A stretch of DNA of 64,000 nucleotides, from assembly GCF_000384155.1 (NCBI RefSeq), contig NZ_KB913031.1:62001-126000 (forward strand), written 5' to 3'. Of the stretch, positions 19,061 through 29,102 are shown piece by piece. Every line of letters begins with the position of its first letter. Positions within the stretch are counted from its first letter, which is position 1. Below the pieces are notes generated by a model. It was not told the DNA's origin and made no database searches. It worked only from the letters and a program-made list of their open reading frames with translations. The translations under genes and the position numbers were made by a program. Source of the stretch: Methylophilus sp. 42 (GTDB taxonomy: Bacteria > Pseudomonadota > Gammaproteobacteria > Burkholderiales > Methylophilaceae).

Positions 19061-19513
19061 TTAACCAATCAGGAACAATGGTTCGCCGTATTCCACTGGC
19101 TGGCCGTTTTCAACAAAAATCTTCTTAATCGTGCCGGAGAACTCGCTCTCAATTTCATTGAGCAGCTTCATCGCCTCAATAATGCACAAAGTATCACCAG
19201 TGCTTACACTGCTGCCAACATCAACAAAGGATTTGGCATCAGGGGATGAAGCGCGGTAAAAAGTACCGACCATCGGTGATTTAACCACTTTGCCATCCAG
19301 CACTTCAGCCGGGGCAGCGGCTGGCGCAGCAGCTGGCGCGGCGGCAGGTGCCGCAACCGGTGCCGGGGCAGCCACATATTGTGCGACCGGCGCAACGCCA
19401 GGCGCCATGGCGCGACTAATACGTACTTTTTCCTCACCCTCGGTCAGTTCCAGTTCGGAAATCCCCGATTCCTCTACCAGATCAATCAGTTTTTTGAGTT
19501 TGCGTAAATCCAT
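19061..19513 (-). CDS. accB: Biotin carboxyl carrier protein of acetyl-CoA carboxylase
   Basis: This 150-residue carrier consists of an N-terminal helical segment ([22 protein letters not shown]), a mobile Ala/Pro linker (about 42-72, repeated [11 protein letters not shown]) and the C-terminal biotinyl domain (74-150). The domain has the biotin lysine in EAMKLLNE and the usual thumb region. It accepts CO2 from AccC and passes it to AccAD. aroQ lies 31 bases upstream on the same strand, the classic aroQ-accB-accC order. Confidence 0.97.
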   Translation of the reverse strand: MDLRKLKKLIDLVEESGISELELTEGEEKVRISRAMAPGVAPVAQYVAAPAPVAAPAAAPAAAPAAAPAEVLDGKVVKSPMVGTFYRASSPDAKSFVDVGSSVSTGDTLCIIEAMKLLNEIESEFSGTIKKIFVENGQPVEYGEPLFLIG

Positions 19514-19544
19514 AAAAGCCTCGAATGTAAATGTTTTAATGTTA

Positions 19545-19982
19545 TTAGAGTTGTTGGATGTAACGATATGCGGCGAAGTATCCCTCTGCGCCCAAACCGC
19601 AAATCACTGCGGTTGCAATATCGCTGAAATAAGAATGATGACGGAATGACTCGCGTGCATGCACATTCGACAAATGCACTTCAATAAACGGCACATTGAC
19701 TGCAGAAAGGGCATCACGAATGGCAACGGAGGTATGTGTGAATGCCGCTGGATTGATAATGACATAATCAACGCGGTTCACGGAAAGTGCGTGTATTTTC
19801 TCAATGATCTCGGCTTCAGAATTACTTTGAAAAGTATCCAGACGCACCTGATCAGCGCGCGCCAAATCTTGCAAACGCTGATTAATGTCTGCCAGTGTTT
19901 GACTGCCATAATGCTGCGGCTCACGGGTGCCCAGCATATTTAAATTGGGTCCGTGAATCACCAGGATGGATTTGGTGCCCAT
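19545..19982 (-). CDS. aroQ: 3-Dehydroquinate dehydratase, type II
   Basis: This 145-residue shikimate-pathway enzyme has the type II start [21 protein letters not shown] (catalytic Tyr of the lid loop), [21 protein letters not shown] with the active-site Asn and His region, and [18 protein letters not shown] carrying the catalytic His and Arg. It normally forms a dodecamer. First gene of the aroQ-accB-accC-prmA unit. Confidence 0.96.
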   Translation of the reverse strand: MGTKSILVIHGPNLNMLGTREPQHYGSQTLADINQRLQDLARADQVRLDTFQSNSEAEIIEKIHALSVNRVDYVIINPAAFTHTSVAIRDALSAVNVPFIEVHLSNVHARESFRHHSYFSDIATAVICGLGAEGYFAAYRYIQQL

Positions 19983-20127
19983 TTCACACGCCTCTCATGG
20001 AGAAAAGTACAACCTTCATGGCGTCGAAGTTTGCCGAAGTTATTGCATTTTGTCCAGAGAAATTCGCAGTTTAAAGAAAATTGAAAGTCGCTAATTTAGC
20101 CGACAATTGAAGGAGTTTTGCAGCGAA

Positions 20128-20148
20128 CAGGCGGGATTTGACCGCCTG
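20128..20148. other. Hairpin between tlpA-like gene and aroQ
   Basis: CAGGCGG-GATTTGA-CCGCCTG, a perfect 7-bp stem with a 7-base loop, starts about 30 bases after the tlpA-like stop. There is no T run on the minus strand, so it is a weak terminator at best. Confidence 0.4.
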
Positions 20149-20176
20149 CGTACACTAGAAAAAAGTAAGCAAACCG

Positions 20177-20710
20177 CTACAAGTTGAGTGCATTTTGCAG
20201 CATTTGGCGATTGACGCGGCCAAAGAAAATCTGCGTCACTTCGCCTTGCGCGGAGATCACCACCGTATAAGGCAACACACCTTTATGGTTACCCAATGTT
20301 TCAGCCAATGGCATGCCTTCATTCTCGGCTATCAGCAGGGGATAGCTCACTGGCGTGCTTTCTATAAACTCATGCACGGCGGCAGCCTCATCAATCGCCA
20401 GGCCCAATACAGCAATCTGAGGATGCGCACTGGCCAAAGCAGAAATCTCCGGCATTTCTTCGCGGCAAGGCTCACACCAGGTCGCCCAGAAGTTCAAAAT
20501 AAGCGGCTTGCCTTTATATTGCGCCAGTGGATATGCTTTACCGCCATGATCGAACAGGGTGGTGGCCCATACTGGCGCAATGTCTGCTGCACTCGGCAAT
20601 GCGGATTCTGTTGCCATAAACTGGTGGCGGTTAAGATATAACCAGCGAAAACCGCTGCCAAGAACCACCATCAATAAAACCGTCATGACCACGCGGGCAA
20701 CATTACGCAT
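20177..20710 (-). CDS. TlpA-family thiol:disulfide oxidoreductase
   Basis: This 177-residue protein has an N-terminal membrane anchor (VVMTVLLMVVLGSGFRWLYL) and a periplasmic thioredoxin-fold domain with the redox motif WATWCEPCREEMP and the cis-proline region GVLPYTVVIS. It overlaps the end of dsbD by 8 bases and is likely to receive electrons from DsbD to reduce apocytochrome c or other periplasmic thiols. That would suit an organism with a cytochrome c-linked methanol dehydrogenase. The precise substrate is not evident. Confidence 0.88.
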   Translation of the reverse strand: MRNVARVVMTVLLMVVLGSGFRWLYLNRHQFMATESALPSAADIAPVWATTLFDHGGKAYPLAQYKGKPLILNFWATWCEPCREEMPEISALASAHPQIAVLGLAIDEAAAVHEFIESTPVSYPLLIAENEGMPLAETLGNHKGVLPYTVVISAQGEVTQIFFGRVNRQMLQNALNL

Positions 20711-22535
20711 GTGGTGACGCCTCCACTGGCTTTAACTTTAGCGCGCGGACGGTACGCACAAAGCGCTCAGCATCCTGATAGCCTTTAATGACCGGCTGCA
20801 CGGCCTGACCCTGGGCATTGAAAAACACGATGCCGGGCGGCCCGAATAAGGCAAACTGTTTCAATAACGCCGCATCTTCGGCACGATTATCTGTGACATC
20901 GGCCTGCAACAGTAATACGCCTTGCAATGCAGCCCGCACGGCAGGATCGCTGAATACGAACTGCTCGTACTCTTTGCACGAAACACACCAGTCAGCATAA
21001 AAATCCAGCATCACCGGCTGGCCATGGGCAGCCTTCAAGCGTTGCTCAAGTGCTTGCACGCTATGCACGCGCTCAAACGCCAATGGCTGCACACTGGCAG
21101 GCGAACTTGCCATCAGGGCTTGTAATGGTTGCAGCGGCGAGCGCGCCCCTGACCAGGCACCAACGAGCAAGGCGATGCCGTATAGCAGCAAGATGACCGC
21201 AAACCCTTTAAATAGGCGCGGTACCGTGCCCGCCGTAGCAGGTAATGGATCAATTGCCCGCAAATAAATCGCAGGCACAATGCAAAGTGCCGCCCATAAC
21301 ACCAATTGTGCCGCCACCGGCAACATCGGGCTGATGACCCAGATCGCCACACCGAGCATTAGCACACCAAACAAACGTCGAATCGTATTCATCCACTCAC
21401 CAGCTTTGGGCAATAATGTGCCCGCAGAGGCACCGATCAATAACAATGGCACACCCATACCTAAAGAAAGTGAAAACAAAGCCACCGCGCCCAACGTGAC
21501 ATCATTGGTTTGGCTGATATAAAGCAAGGCCCCCGCCAGCGGCGCTGCCACGCACGGGCTGATAATCAGTGCGGAAATGGCCCCCATCAGAAAATCACTG
21601 AGCAAATGACCACCTTTAAAACGGCTGCTCCAGTTAAAAAAGTAATTCTCAACCGCGCTTGGCAACTTCAACTCATAAAAGCCAAACATCGAAAAGGATA
21701 ACACCACAAAAATCAACGCACCGGTGATCAGGGCAGCCGGCGTTTGCAAGGCGTTGCTCAACAACTGCCCCGACAAACCTGCCGCCACCCCTGCCAATGT
21801 ATAAGTCAGACACATGCCCAAGGTATAAGCCAATGACAGCGTGAAGGCTTTACCGCGCGAAACATGCGCATTTTTACCGACAATAATGCCGGATAGAATA
21901 GGAATCATGGGGAACACACAAGGCGTCAATGCCAGCAACAAGCCCGCCCCGAAAAAGCCCGCAACAATCTGCCACCAGCGGCCAGAAGATAACAATTTGC
22001 CGGAGAACTCTTCTTCAACAGGCGCAACGTCTGACGCAGCAGATGTGATGCTGCCAGAAGAAACCGCAGATCCAAAAGAAGGTGACTTGGACAAAGGCAG
22101 TGATTTGGTTTGTGGTGGATAGCACAACCCTTTCTCACTACAACCCTGATAGCGCACCTGCAATGTGTCAGGCGCGACGCCCGTAAACGTGACTTCGGCT
22201 AAAGTGTCATGGTGAAATACCTGCTGCTCACCAAAATTAGGGTCATTCTTGGTTTCGCCCGCAGGCAATGTGATTTTGGCAGTGTCTCCGGCAGGCAATA
22301 CCAATTGAATGCGCTCACGGTATAAATAATGTCCCGGCGCCACTGTGAACTTGAGCTGCGCATGGCTGGCATCTACCAAGCCGGCTTCGACTTTAAACGC
22401 CTCATCGACGGGCAAGAAATCTTCGCTGCTCTCTTCAGTAAACAGTTTTGAAAACTGCGACGCCGCATGCACGGGTGGCATGACGAGCAACAGCGCCACC
22501 AGCACGATCCAGCTTCTTAACCACATTGTCATCAA
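20703..22535 (-). CDS. dsbD: Thiol:disulfide interchange protein DsbD
   Basis: This 610-residue electron conduit is complete. It has a signal peptide (to about 24), a periplasmic alpha domain with the pair CSEKGLC, and eight membrane helices with the pair in LTPCVFPMIP and SPCVAAPL. The C-terminal thioredoxin-like gamma domain carries YADWCVSCKEYE. It carries reductant from cytoplasmic thioredoxin to the periplasm for DsbC-type isomerases and cytochrome c maturation. It is co-directional with cutA upstream and with the TlpA-like gene that overlaps its stop. Confidence 0.96.
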   Translation of the reverse strand: MMTMWLRSWIVLVALLLVMPPVHAASQFSKLFTEESSEDFLPVDEAFKVEAGLVDASHAQLKFTVAPGHYLYRERIQLVLPAGDTAKITLPAGETKNDPNFGEQQVFHHDTLAEVTFTGVAPDTLQVRYQGCSEKGLCYPPQTKSLPLSKSPSFGSAVSSGSITSAASDVAPVEEEFSGKLLSSGRWWQIVAGFFGAGLLLALTPCVFPMIPILSGIIVGKNAHVSRGKAFTLSLAYTLGMCLTYTLAGVAAGLSGQLLSNALQTPAALITGALIFVVLSFSMFGFYELKLPSAVENYFFNWSSRFKGGHLLSDFLMGAISALIISPCVAAPLAGALLYISQTNDVTLGAVALFSLSLGMGVPLLLIGASAGTLLPKAGEWMNTIRRLFGVLMLGVAIWVISPMLPVAAQLVLWAALCIVPAIYLRAIDPLPATAGTVPRLFKGFAVILLLYGIALLVGAWSGARSPLQPLQALMASSPASVQPLAFERVHSVQALEQRLKAAHGQPVMLDFYADWCVSCKEYEQFVFSDPAVRAALQGVLLLQADVTDNRAEDAALLKQFALFGPPGIVFFNAQGQAVQPVIKGYQDAERFVRTVRALKLKPVEASPHA

Positions 22536-22539
22536 CGAT

Positions 22540-22875
22540 TTACTCCCGCACCCTTGTTTCTGCCGCCACCCATGCCAGATATTCTGGCAAACCCTCGTTC
22601 ACATGGATGCCTACAATCTCCGGAAGTTCATAAGGATGCAGCATCCTTAGCTTAGTCGCACAAGCAGCATAGCCCTGACAAGTCGTTTTGATGGTCAATC
22701 CAATCTCTTCCACTTGCTCGACCTGCCCTTGCCAATGATAGATCGAGGTGACAGGACTTGAAATATTGACGCATGCCGCCAACTTCTCTGTAACCAGCGT
22801 CTGCGCGATATGCTCAGCACATACCCTGTTCGGCACATGCGTAAACACGATTATAATTTCCTCTTTTGGCGTCAC
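22540..22875 (-). CDS. cutA: Divalent-cation tolerance protein CutA
   Basis: This 111-residue trimeric ferredoxin-like-fold protein has the family pattern VFTHVPNRVCAEHIAQTLVTEKLAACVNI, then YHWQGQVEQVEEIGLTIKT and LHPYELPEIVGI. It was originally linked to copper tolerance; its biochemical role remains uncertain. It sits 4 bases upstream of dsbD, the widespread cutA-dsbD pairing. The fxsA gene is divergent and starts 29 bases away. Confidence 0.95.
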   Translation of the reverse strand: MTPKEEIIIVFTHVPNRVCAEHIAQTLVTEKLAACVNISSPVTSIYHWQGQVEQVEEIGLTIKTTCQGYAACATKLRMLHPYELPEIVGIHVNEGLPEYLAWVAAETRVRE

Positions 22876-22904
22876 GGGCGCTGACTCACAGACAGGATTC
22901 TGAC

Positions 22905-23360
22905 ATGCGTTTTATCATCTTTGCTATTCTACTGGCTTTTCCGTTCCTGGAGATAGCCGTCCTGATCGAACTCAGCCAACGCTATGGCTGGTGGGTATTG
23001 GTGTACCTGGTGATTATCGGCTATCTGGGCTTGAAATTGATACGCAACGAAAAAGACCAGATTGCGGCACGCATGTTCCAGCAAATGGGCGCCGGTAGCA
23101 ATCCGGTAGCCGCCATGTTTTCAACGGCCAGGAATATGTTTGCCGGGGTACTGCTATTGATCCCTGGCGTCATCAGCGATGTGCTCGCCGTGATCTTGCT
23201 GCTGATTCCCGGCAACAATGCCAACGCGGGTGCAACAGGTAATCAAAACGGCGCGCAGTATCGTGCCAGCGCCAACGACGAGGTCATTGAAGGCGAATTT
23301 ACCGAAGTAGATGACAGCAAGCCAGCAGACAACGTGGTGCACTTACCTCGCAAAGATTAA
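22905..23360 (+). CDS. fxsA: FxsA-family inner-membrane protein
   Basis: This 151-residue protein has four predicted hydrophobic segments. The FxsA core reads FLEIAVLIELSQRYGWWVL and VLLLIPGVISDVLAVILLLIPG. The tail is cytoplasmic and polar. The E. coli homologue relieves F-plasmid exclusion of phage T7; its normal role is unclear. I start it at the ATG at 22905, just before the first membrane helix. The longer frame would overlap cutA and prepend 13 charged residues. Confidence 0.88.
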   Translation: MRFIIFAILLAFPFLEIAVLIELSQRYGWWVLVYLVIIGYLGLKLIRNEKDQIAARMFQQMGAGSNPVAAMFSTARNMFAGVLLLIPGVISDVLAVILLLIPGNNANAGATGNQNGAQYRASANDEVIEGEFTEVDDSKPADNVVHLPRKD

Positions 23361-23381
23361 CCCGACAGAAAACAACGCCTT

Positions 23382-24392
23382 ATGAATCGTGTCTTGATTG
23401 AAAACAGTGGCCATACCTTTGACGTACGCCCCAGCCAAACCGTGCTCGAAGCCGCCATTGAAGCAGGCATCAACCTGCCATACGGCTGCCGCAATGGCGC
23501 CTGCGGCGCCTGCAAAGGCAAAGTGCTGACCGGCAAAGTCATGCATGACGACTTTCAAGGCAATGCGCTGACCGATGCAGAACTAGCCGCAGGCCTGGCA
23601 TTGTTTTGCTGTGCCAGACCGCTCGAAGACCTGGTCATAGAATGCCGCCAGATCGACGCGGTACAAGGGATCAAACCGCGCATTTTACCGGTGCGTGTAC
23701 AACACAAAGAACAACTGGGTGAGGATGTCATGGTGCTGCATTTACAGTTACCAGGCACCGAACAACTCACCTTTATGGCCGGGCAATACATTGAATTTCT
23801 GCTCAAAGACGGCCGCCGTCGCGCCTTCTCCATCGCCAATGCGCCGCATGAACAAGGCTTTATCGAACTGCATATCCGCAAAATTGCCGGTGGGCACTTC
23901 ACCGAGCAAGTATTTAATGAGATGCCCTTAAAAACCATTCTTCGTATAGAAGCTCCGCTAGGCAGCTTTTTCCTGCGCGAACAAAATGACAAGCCTATCA
24001 TCATGGTCGCGGGCGGCACTGGTTTTGCGCCAGTTAAAGGCATGATAGAGCACATGATTTTTAATCAAATCCAGCGTCCTGTGTATCTCTACCGCGGTGC
24101 GCGCCAGGTCAGCGACTTGTATATGGACGACCTTTGCCAACGCTGGGCGCAGTTTATGCCGAATATTCAATATATCCCGGTGATTTCAGATGGCAACAAC
24201 AATGACAACTGGGATGGCCGTCGCGGACTGGTACATCAGGCCGTGCTGGAAGATCATGCGGATTTGAGTGGATTTGAGGTGTATGTGTGTGGCGCACCTG
24301 GCATGGTAGATATTGCCAAACAGACGTTTGTCACGCGTGGGCTGCCTGAAGAAGAGTTTTATAGTGATGCGTTTACGTTTGCGCCTAAGTAA
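23382..24392 (+). CDS. 2Fe-2S ferredoxin/FAD-NAD reductase (CDP-6-deoxyglucoseen-reductase-like)
   Basis: This 336-residue flavo-iron-sulphur protein has three modules. The plant-type ferredoxin (1-90) has ligands in CRNGACGACKG and LFCCAR. The FAD-binding barrel (about 100-200) carries RRAFSIANAP (RxYS-like). The NAD domain has VAGGTGFAPVKGMIEH and the terminal CGAPGMV. It transfers electrons between NAD(P)H and an unknown oxygenase or protein partner. Genomes often label this CDP-6-deoxy-delta-3,4-glucoseen reductase, but no deoxysugar genes are nearby. It follows fxsA by 21 bases. Confidence 0.85.
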   Translation: MNRVLIENSGHTFDVRPSQTVLEAAIEAGINLPYGCRNGACGACKGKVLTGKVMHDDFQGNALTDAELAAGLALFCCARPLEDLVIECRQIDAVQGIKPRILPVRVQHKEQLGEDVMVLHLQLPGTEQLTFMAGQYIEFLLKDGRRRAFSIANAPHEQGFIELHIRKIAGGHFTEQVFNEMPLKTILRIEAPLGSFFLREQNDKPIIMVAGGTGFAPVKGMIEHMIFNQIQRPVYLYRGARQVSDLYMDDLCQRWAQFMPNIQYIPVISDGNNNDNWDGRRGLVHQAVLEDHADLSGFEVYVCGAPGMVDIAKQTFVTRGLPEEEFYSDAFTFAPK

Positions 24393-24413
24393 CTTGCCTC
24401 TGCCTTGCGCTAT

Positions 24414-24854
24414 TCTTTTTCGCCTCTCGGCGAGTCACTTTCTGATGCTTGCCCCTCAGAAAGTAACCAAAGAGGAGGGCACCCAGCCATCACGGCTTGA
24501 CGGCTTCCTTGCGTTGCTCGGCGTGATGGGATGGGACTTATCTCGCCAAACTTACAGCATAGAAGTTTGAACGGTTCAAAAACCAGATTCTTTTGTTACA
24601 TCGGCCAAACGACGGCACTCGTAGGTTTTCGGGGTCCCCATCTGCCGCGCCGAGTAGCGCAGGCAAAATAAGGAGAAAGGGAACGACTGTCTGAATCCCG
24701 CAGTAGCTCACGTTGTGTGTGAGCTACCAGGTTGAGTTTCGTGACCGCTTATTTTGACGAGCAACGCAGGGAACAAGCGGAAGTTGGGGTGCATTTCTTT
24801 TGGTTACTTATTCTTTGTGCAAGCAAAGAAAAGTAACTCGCCAAGAGGCGAAAG
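24414..24854 (+). repeat. Mosaic hairpin repeat, copy 2
   Basis: Second copy, in a convergent gap. The left end is identical to copy 3 through the double hairpin: TCGCC-TCTC-GGCGA (24420-24433) and ACTTTCTGA/TCAGAAAGT (24437-24464). The right end again has GTTACTT/AAGTAAC and TCGCC/GGCGA. It lacks the first internal module. Instead a CAAAATAAG/CTTATTTTG-bounded module (24664-24756) is inserted near the right side, with the hairpin TAGCTCAC-GTTGTGT-GTGAGCTA (24704-24726) and box GAGTTTCGTGACCG. This module is the reverse complement, in layout, of the one in copy 3. Confidence 0.85.
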
Positions 24855-24857
24855 AAC

Positions 24858-26155
<1,298 letters not shown>

Positions 26156-26944
26156 TTATCCAAATACCCTGGCCAGTTCAGCGCCGGGATCGTCCTGACG
26201 CATAAACGCTTCACCTACCAGAAAACCATTCACGTCATGACTACGCATCAATGCGACATCTTCAGGCGTAAAAATGCCAGATTCTGTGACCACAAAGCGG
26301 TCCTCAGGGGTGTTTTCGAGCAAATCGAGCGTGGTTTGCAAGCTGACATCAAAAGTGCGCAGGTTACGGTTATTGATACCCAACAAAGGCGTTTCCAGTT
26401 GCAGGGCCAATTCCAGTTCATCAGCATCATGCACTTCTACCAGCACCGCCATGCCGAGGTTGTGGGCAGTGAGCTCCAGCTCTCGCATTTGTGCCAGCTC
26501 CAGTGCAGCGACAATTAGCAAAATGCAGTCAGCGCCCATGGCGCGCGCTTCATAGACCTGATAAGGGTCTATCATGAAATCTTTACGCAGTACCGGCAGC
26601 TTACAAGCGGCGCGAGCTTGTTTTAAATAGGCTGCTGAGCCTTGAAAATATTGTTCATCCGTGAGTACGGACAAGCAGGCAGCGCCACCTTTTTCATAGC
26701 TTTTGGCGATTTCAGCCGGATTGAAATCTGCACGAATAATGCCTTTGGATGGACTGGCTTTTTTAATTTCAGCAATCACCGCTGGTTTATCCGCATCGAC
26801 CTTATCAACAATATTGCCGATAAAATCACGGCAATCAGGCTGATCCAGCGCTTCATCACGCATCGCATTCAGCGGCTTGATCGCTTGTGCCTTGGCGATT
26901 TCTTCGCGTTTAGTCGCTAAAATTTTATTTAAGATATCAGACAT
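26156..26944 (-). CDS. trpC: Indole-3-glycerol phosphate synthase
   Basis: This 262-residue TIM-barrel enzyme closes the indole ring in tryptophan synthesis. Signatures are [14 protein letters not shown] with the catalytic Lys, [32 protein letters not shown], and [19 protein letters not shown] with [13 protein letters not shown]. It is a stand-alone enzyme, not fused to TrpF. It is the last trp gene of this cluster, separated from trpD by a DUF3465 lipoprotein gene. Confidence 0.96.
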   Translation of the reverse strand: MSDILNKILATKREEIAKAQAIKPLNAMRDEALDQPDCRDFIGNIVDKVDADKPAVIAEIKKASPSKGIIRADFNPAEIAKSYEKGGAACLSVLTDEQYFQGSAAYLKQARAACKLPVLRKDFMIDPYQVYEARAMGADCILLIVAALELAQMRELELTAHNLGMAVLVEVHDADELELALQLETPLLGINNRNLRTFDVSLQTTLDLLENTPEDRFVVTESGIFTPEDVALMRSHDVNGFLVGEAFMRQDDPGAELARVFG

Positions 26945-26994
26945 AATGTACTCGCATGTTTATCGTTTCACTTACTGGCTGCGCGCATGCGCGC

Positions 26995-27510
26995 TTACTG
27001 GTAAGTATGATCTTGATGTTTAATCCAGCCGCTCTGGTGCCCTTGCGGATCGTGGTGCGTCCAATGCATGATGCCACCTTTGGGGTTGTAAATATACTCA
27101 CCTTTAAAGGTCACTACATCACCTACACTCAGTGCTTCCACCCGTGGTGCCAGGTCAATATTATGCGCAAATAACAAGGTTTGTTCAGGCGAAATACTGA
27201 CCAAAAAACGCTGATGCCGGGCACCTTTGTTATCGTCAGGCAACAGTTTTTTCACCACACCGCTCCCCGCCAGCCAGACATGGCTTTTCTTTTGGGCAAA
27301 GGCCTGCTTAACGGCTGCATTGTCTTCCGCGGTCAGGCCAGCAGACAGTGATTGCAGGTTAAGCGTTTGAGCCGGTGATTTAACTTCAACGGCTGACTGC
27401 GGCTGATTGTTTGTACCATAGCCGCTTGCGCCCTGTTGCGAAGTTTGCTGACACGCAGCCAGCAAACAGACCAGCGCACAGAATTGTGCAATCAAGGCGT
27501 AGCGTTTCAT
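26995..27510 (-). CDS. DUF3465 lipoprotein
   Basis: This 171-residue protein has a lipoprotein signal (FCALVCLLAAC, lipobox LAAC, Cys19), a polar linker and a C-terminal DUF3465 domain (about 65-165). The domain has SHVWLAGSGVVKKLLPDDNKGARHQRFLV and the final GGIMHWTHHDPQG. The family looks like an OB-fold protein of unknown role that can occur alone. Its ATG overlaps the trpD stop (ATGA), so it is coupled to trpD although it has no evident tie to tryptophan. Confidence 0.82.
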   Translation of the reverse strand: MKRYALIAQFCALVCLLAACQQTSQQGASGYGTNNQPQSAVEVKSPAQTLNLQSLSAGLTAEDNAAVKQAFAQKKSHVWLAGSGVVKKLLPDDNKGARHQRFLVSISPEQTLLFAHNIDLAPRVEALSVGDVVTFKGEYIYNPKGGIMHWTHHDPQGHQSGWIKHQDHTYQ

Positions 27511-28535
27511 GCCGCCTGGCTCAAGGCTTTCAGTTGTTGCAGTTTATTCAAGGCCGCGCCTGAGTCAATGGATTGCGCCGCTTGCGCAATGCCCGATGGC
27601 AAATCATTTGCCAGGCCAGACACATAAATGGCAGCACCGGCATTCAGCAATACAATATCGCGCGCCGGGCCTTTTTCACCAGACAGCAAGCCCAGGATAA
27701 TCTCGCTGGAATGCTGTGCGCTTTCCACCCGGATACTGTTGATGTCATGTAATGGCATGTCAAACTGGGCAGGGTTCAAAGTGTACTCACTGACTTTGCC
27801 GTCTTTGAGTTCGGCCACATAAGTGTCGGCAGAAAAAGAGATTTCGTCCATTTCATCGGCGCTATGTACCACCATCACATGCTCGCTACCCAGCTTTTGC
27901 AAAGTCTGAGCCAGCAAGGGCACAAGATCGCGATGAAATACACCCATGACCTGACGCTTGGCACCGGCCGGGTTGGTCATTGGGCCTAACAAGTTGAACA
28001 TGGTACGCACCCCAAGTTCACGACGCACGGGCGCGGCATACTTCATGGCGGCGTGATGATTTGGTGCAAACATAAAACCAATGCCTGCTTCATTGACGCA
28101 ACGCACCACTTGCTCCGGCGTCAACGCGATATTCACGCCCAGCGCTTCCAGCACATCGGCAGAGCCGCTTTTTGAAGAGGCTGCACGGCCACCATGTTTG
28201 GCGATTTTTGCACCAGCCCCTGCAGCAACAAAGGCTGACGCCGTTGAAACATTAAATACCTTGTTAGGTGCACCACCCGTGCCACAAGTATCAATCAAAT
28301 GACGCGTATCGCTGATATCCACTTTACTGGAAAGCTCACGCATCACCTGCGCGGCAGCGGCAATTTCAGTGACGGTTTCGCCTTTAACACGCAAAGCAGA
28401 CAAAAAGCCCGCAATCTGGATCTGGGTAAATTCGCCGCTCATGATCTGCTGCATGATTTGCAGCATTTCTTCATGCGTGAAATCGGTATGGTCAATCAAG
28501 CGCTGTAAGGCGATTTTAGGCGTCATACTCACCAT
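27507..28535 (-). CDS. trpD: Anthranilate phosphoribosyltransferase
   Basis: This 342-residue enzyme transfers phosphoribose from PRPP to anthranilate. The PRPP-binding loop reads DTCGTGGAPNKVFNVSTASAFVAAGAGAKIAKHGGRAASSKSGSADVLEALG, as in the family, and FNLLGPMTNPA follows. The ATG used overlaps the trpG stop (TAATG) and has an AAAGG box; a second ATG three codons in is an alternative start. Tight coupling on both sides places it firmly in the trpE-trpG-trpD unit. Confidence 0.96.
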   Translation of the reverse strand: MVSMTPKIALQRLIDHTDFTHEEMLQIMQQIMSGEFTQIQIAGFLSALRVKGETVTEIAAAAQVMRELSSKVDISDTRHLIDTCGTGGAPNKVFNVSTASAFVAAGAGAKIAKHGGRAASSKSGSADVLEALGVNIALTPEQVVRCVNEAGIGFMFAPNHHAAMKYAAPVRRELGVRTMFNLLGPMTNPAGAKRQVMGVFHRDLVPLLAQTLQKLGSEHVMVVHSADEMDEISFSADTYVAELKDGKVSEYTLNPAQFDMPLHDINSIRVESAQHSSEIILGLLSGEKGPARDIVLLNAGAAIYVSGLANDLPSGIAQAAQSIDSGAALNKLQQLKALSQAA

Positions 28536-29101
28536 TAATAGCCTTTCAGGAAGTTGTCCAGCAACTCATGTCCGTACTCGGTCAAGATAGATTCGGGGTG
28601 GAATTGCACCCCTTCCACGGCCAGTGTTTTATGCTTGACGCCCATGATCTCGCCATCTTCAGTCCAGGCAGTGATCTCCAGGCAATCCGGAATGGTTTCG
28701 CGCTCGATCACCAGCGAGTGATAGCGCGTCGCGGTATACGGGTTAGGCAGGTTCCTGAAAACGCCGGTATTGGTATGGTGGATCAATGAGGTTTTACCAT
28801 GCATCAGGGTTTTGGCCTTGATGATCTTGCCGCCAAAGGCCTGGCCGATGCTCTGGTGGCCCAGGCACACGCCCAGCAGCGGAATTTTGCCAGCGAATTC
28901 ATGAATCAGTGGCACAGAAATACCTGCTTCATTCGGCGTACAAGGACCAGGGGAAATCACGATTTTCTCCGGCTGCATTGCTTTAATCTGTTCCAGCGTG
29001 ATTTCATCATTGCGGTGCACATGTACATCTTGACCCAGCTCGCCGAAATACTGCACGAGGTTGTAGGTAAAAGAGTCGTAGTTATCAATCATCAACAACA
29101 T
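28535..29101 (-). CDS. trpG: Anthranilate synthase glutamine amidotransferase subunit
   Basis: This 188-residue class I amidotransferase supplies ammonia to TrpE. The catalytic triad is visible: Cys in [17 protein letters not shown], and His and Glu in [15 protein letters not shown]. The start [15 protein letters not shown] is the family start. An upstream extension of the frame into trpE is ignored. It begins one base after the trpE stop region. Confidence 0.96.
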   Translation of the reverse strand: MLLMIDNYDSFTYNLVQYFGELGQDVHVHRNDEITLEQIKAMQPEKIVISPGPCTPNEAGISVPLIHEFAGKIPLLGVCLGHQSIGQAFGGKIIKAKTLMHGKTSLIHHTNTGVFRNLPNPYTATRYHSLVIERETIPDCLEITAWTEDGEIMGVKHKTLAVEGVQFHPESILTEYGHELLDNFLKGY

Positions 29102-29102
29102 A

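Noticed and set aside
23555-24055. A 166-codon minus-strand frame opposite the ferredoxin reductase
   Set aside because: Cys/Ser-rich antisense shadow without a ribosome site; the sense frame has complete Fe-S, FAD and NAD motifs.
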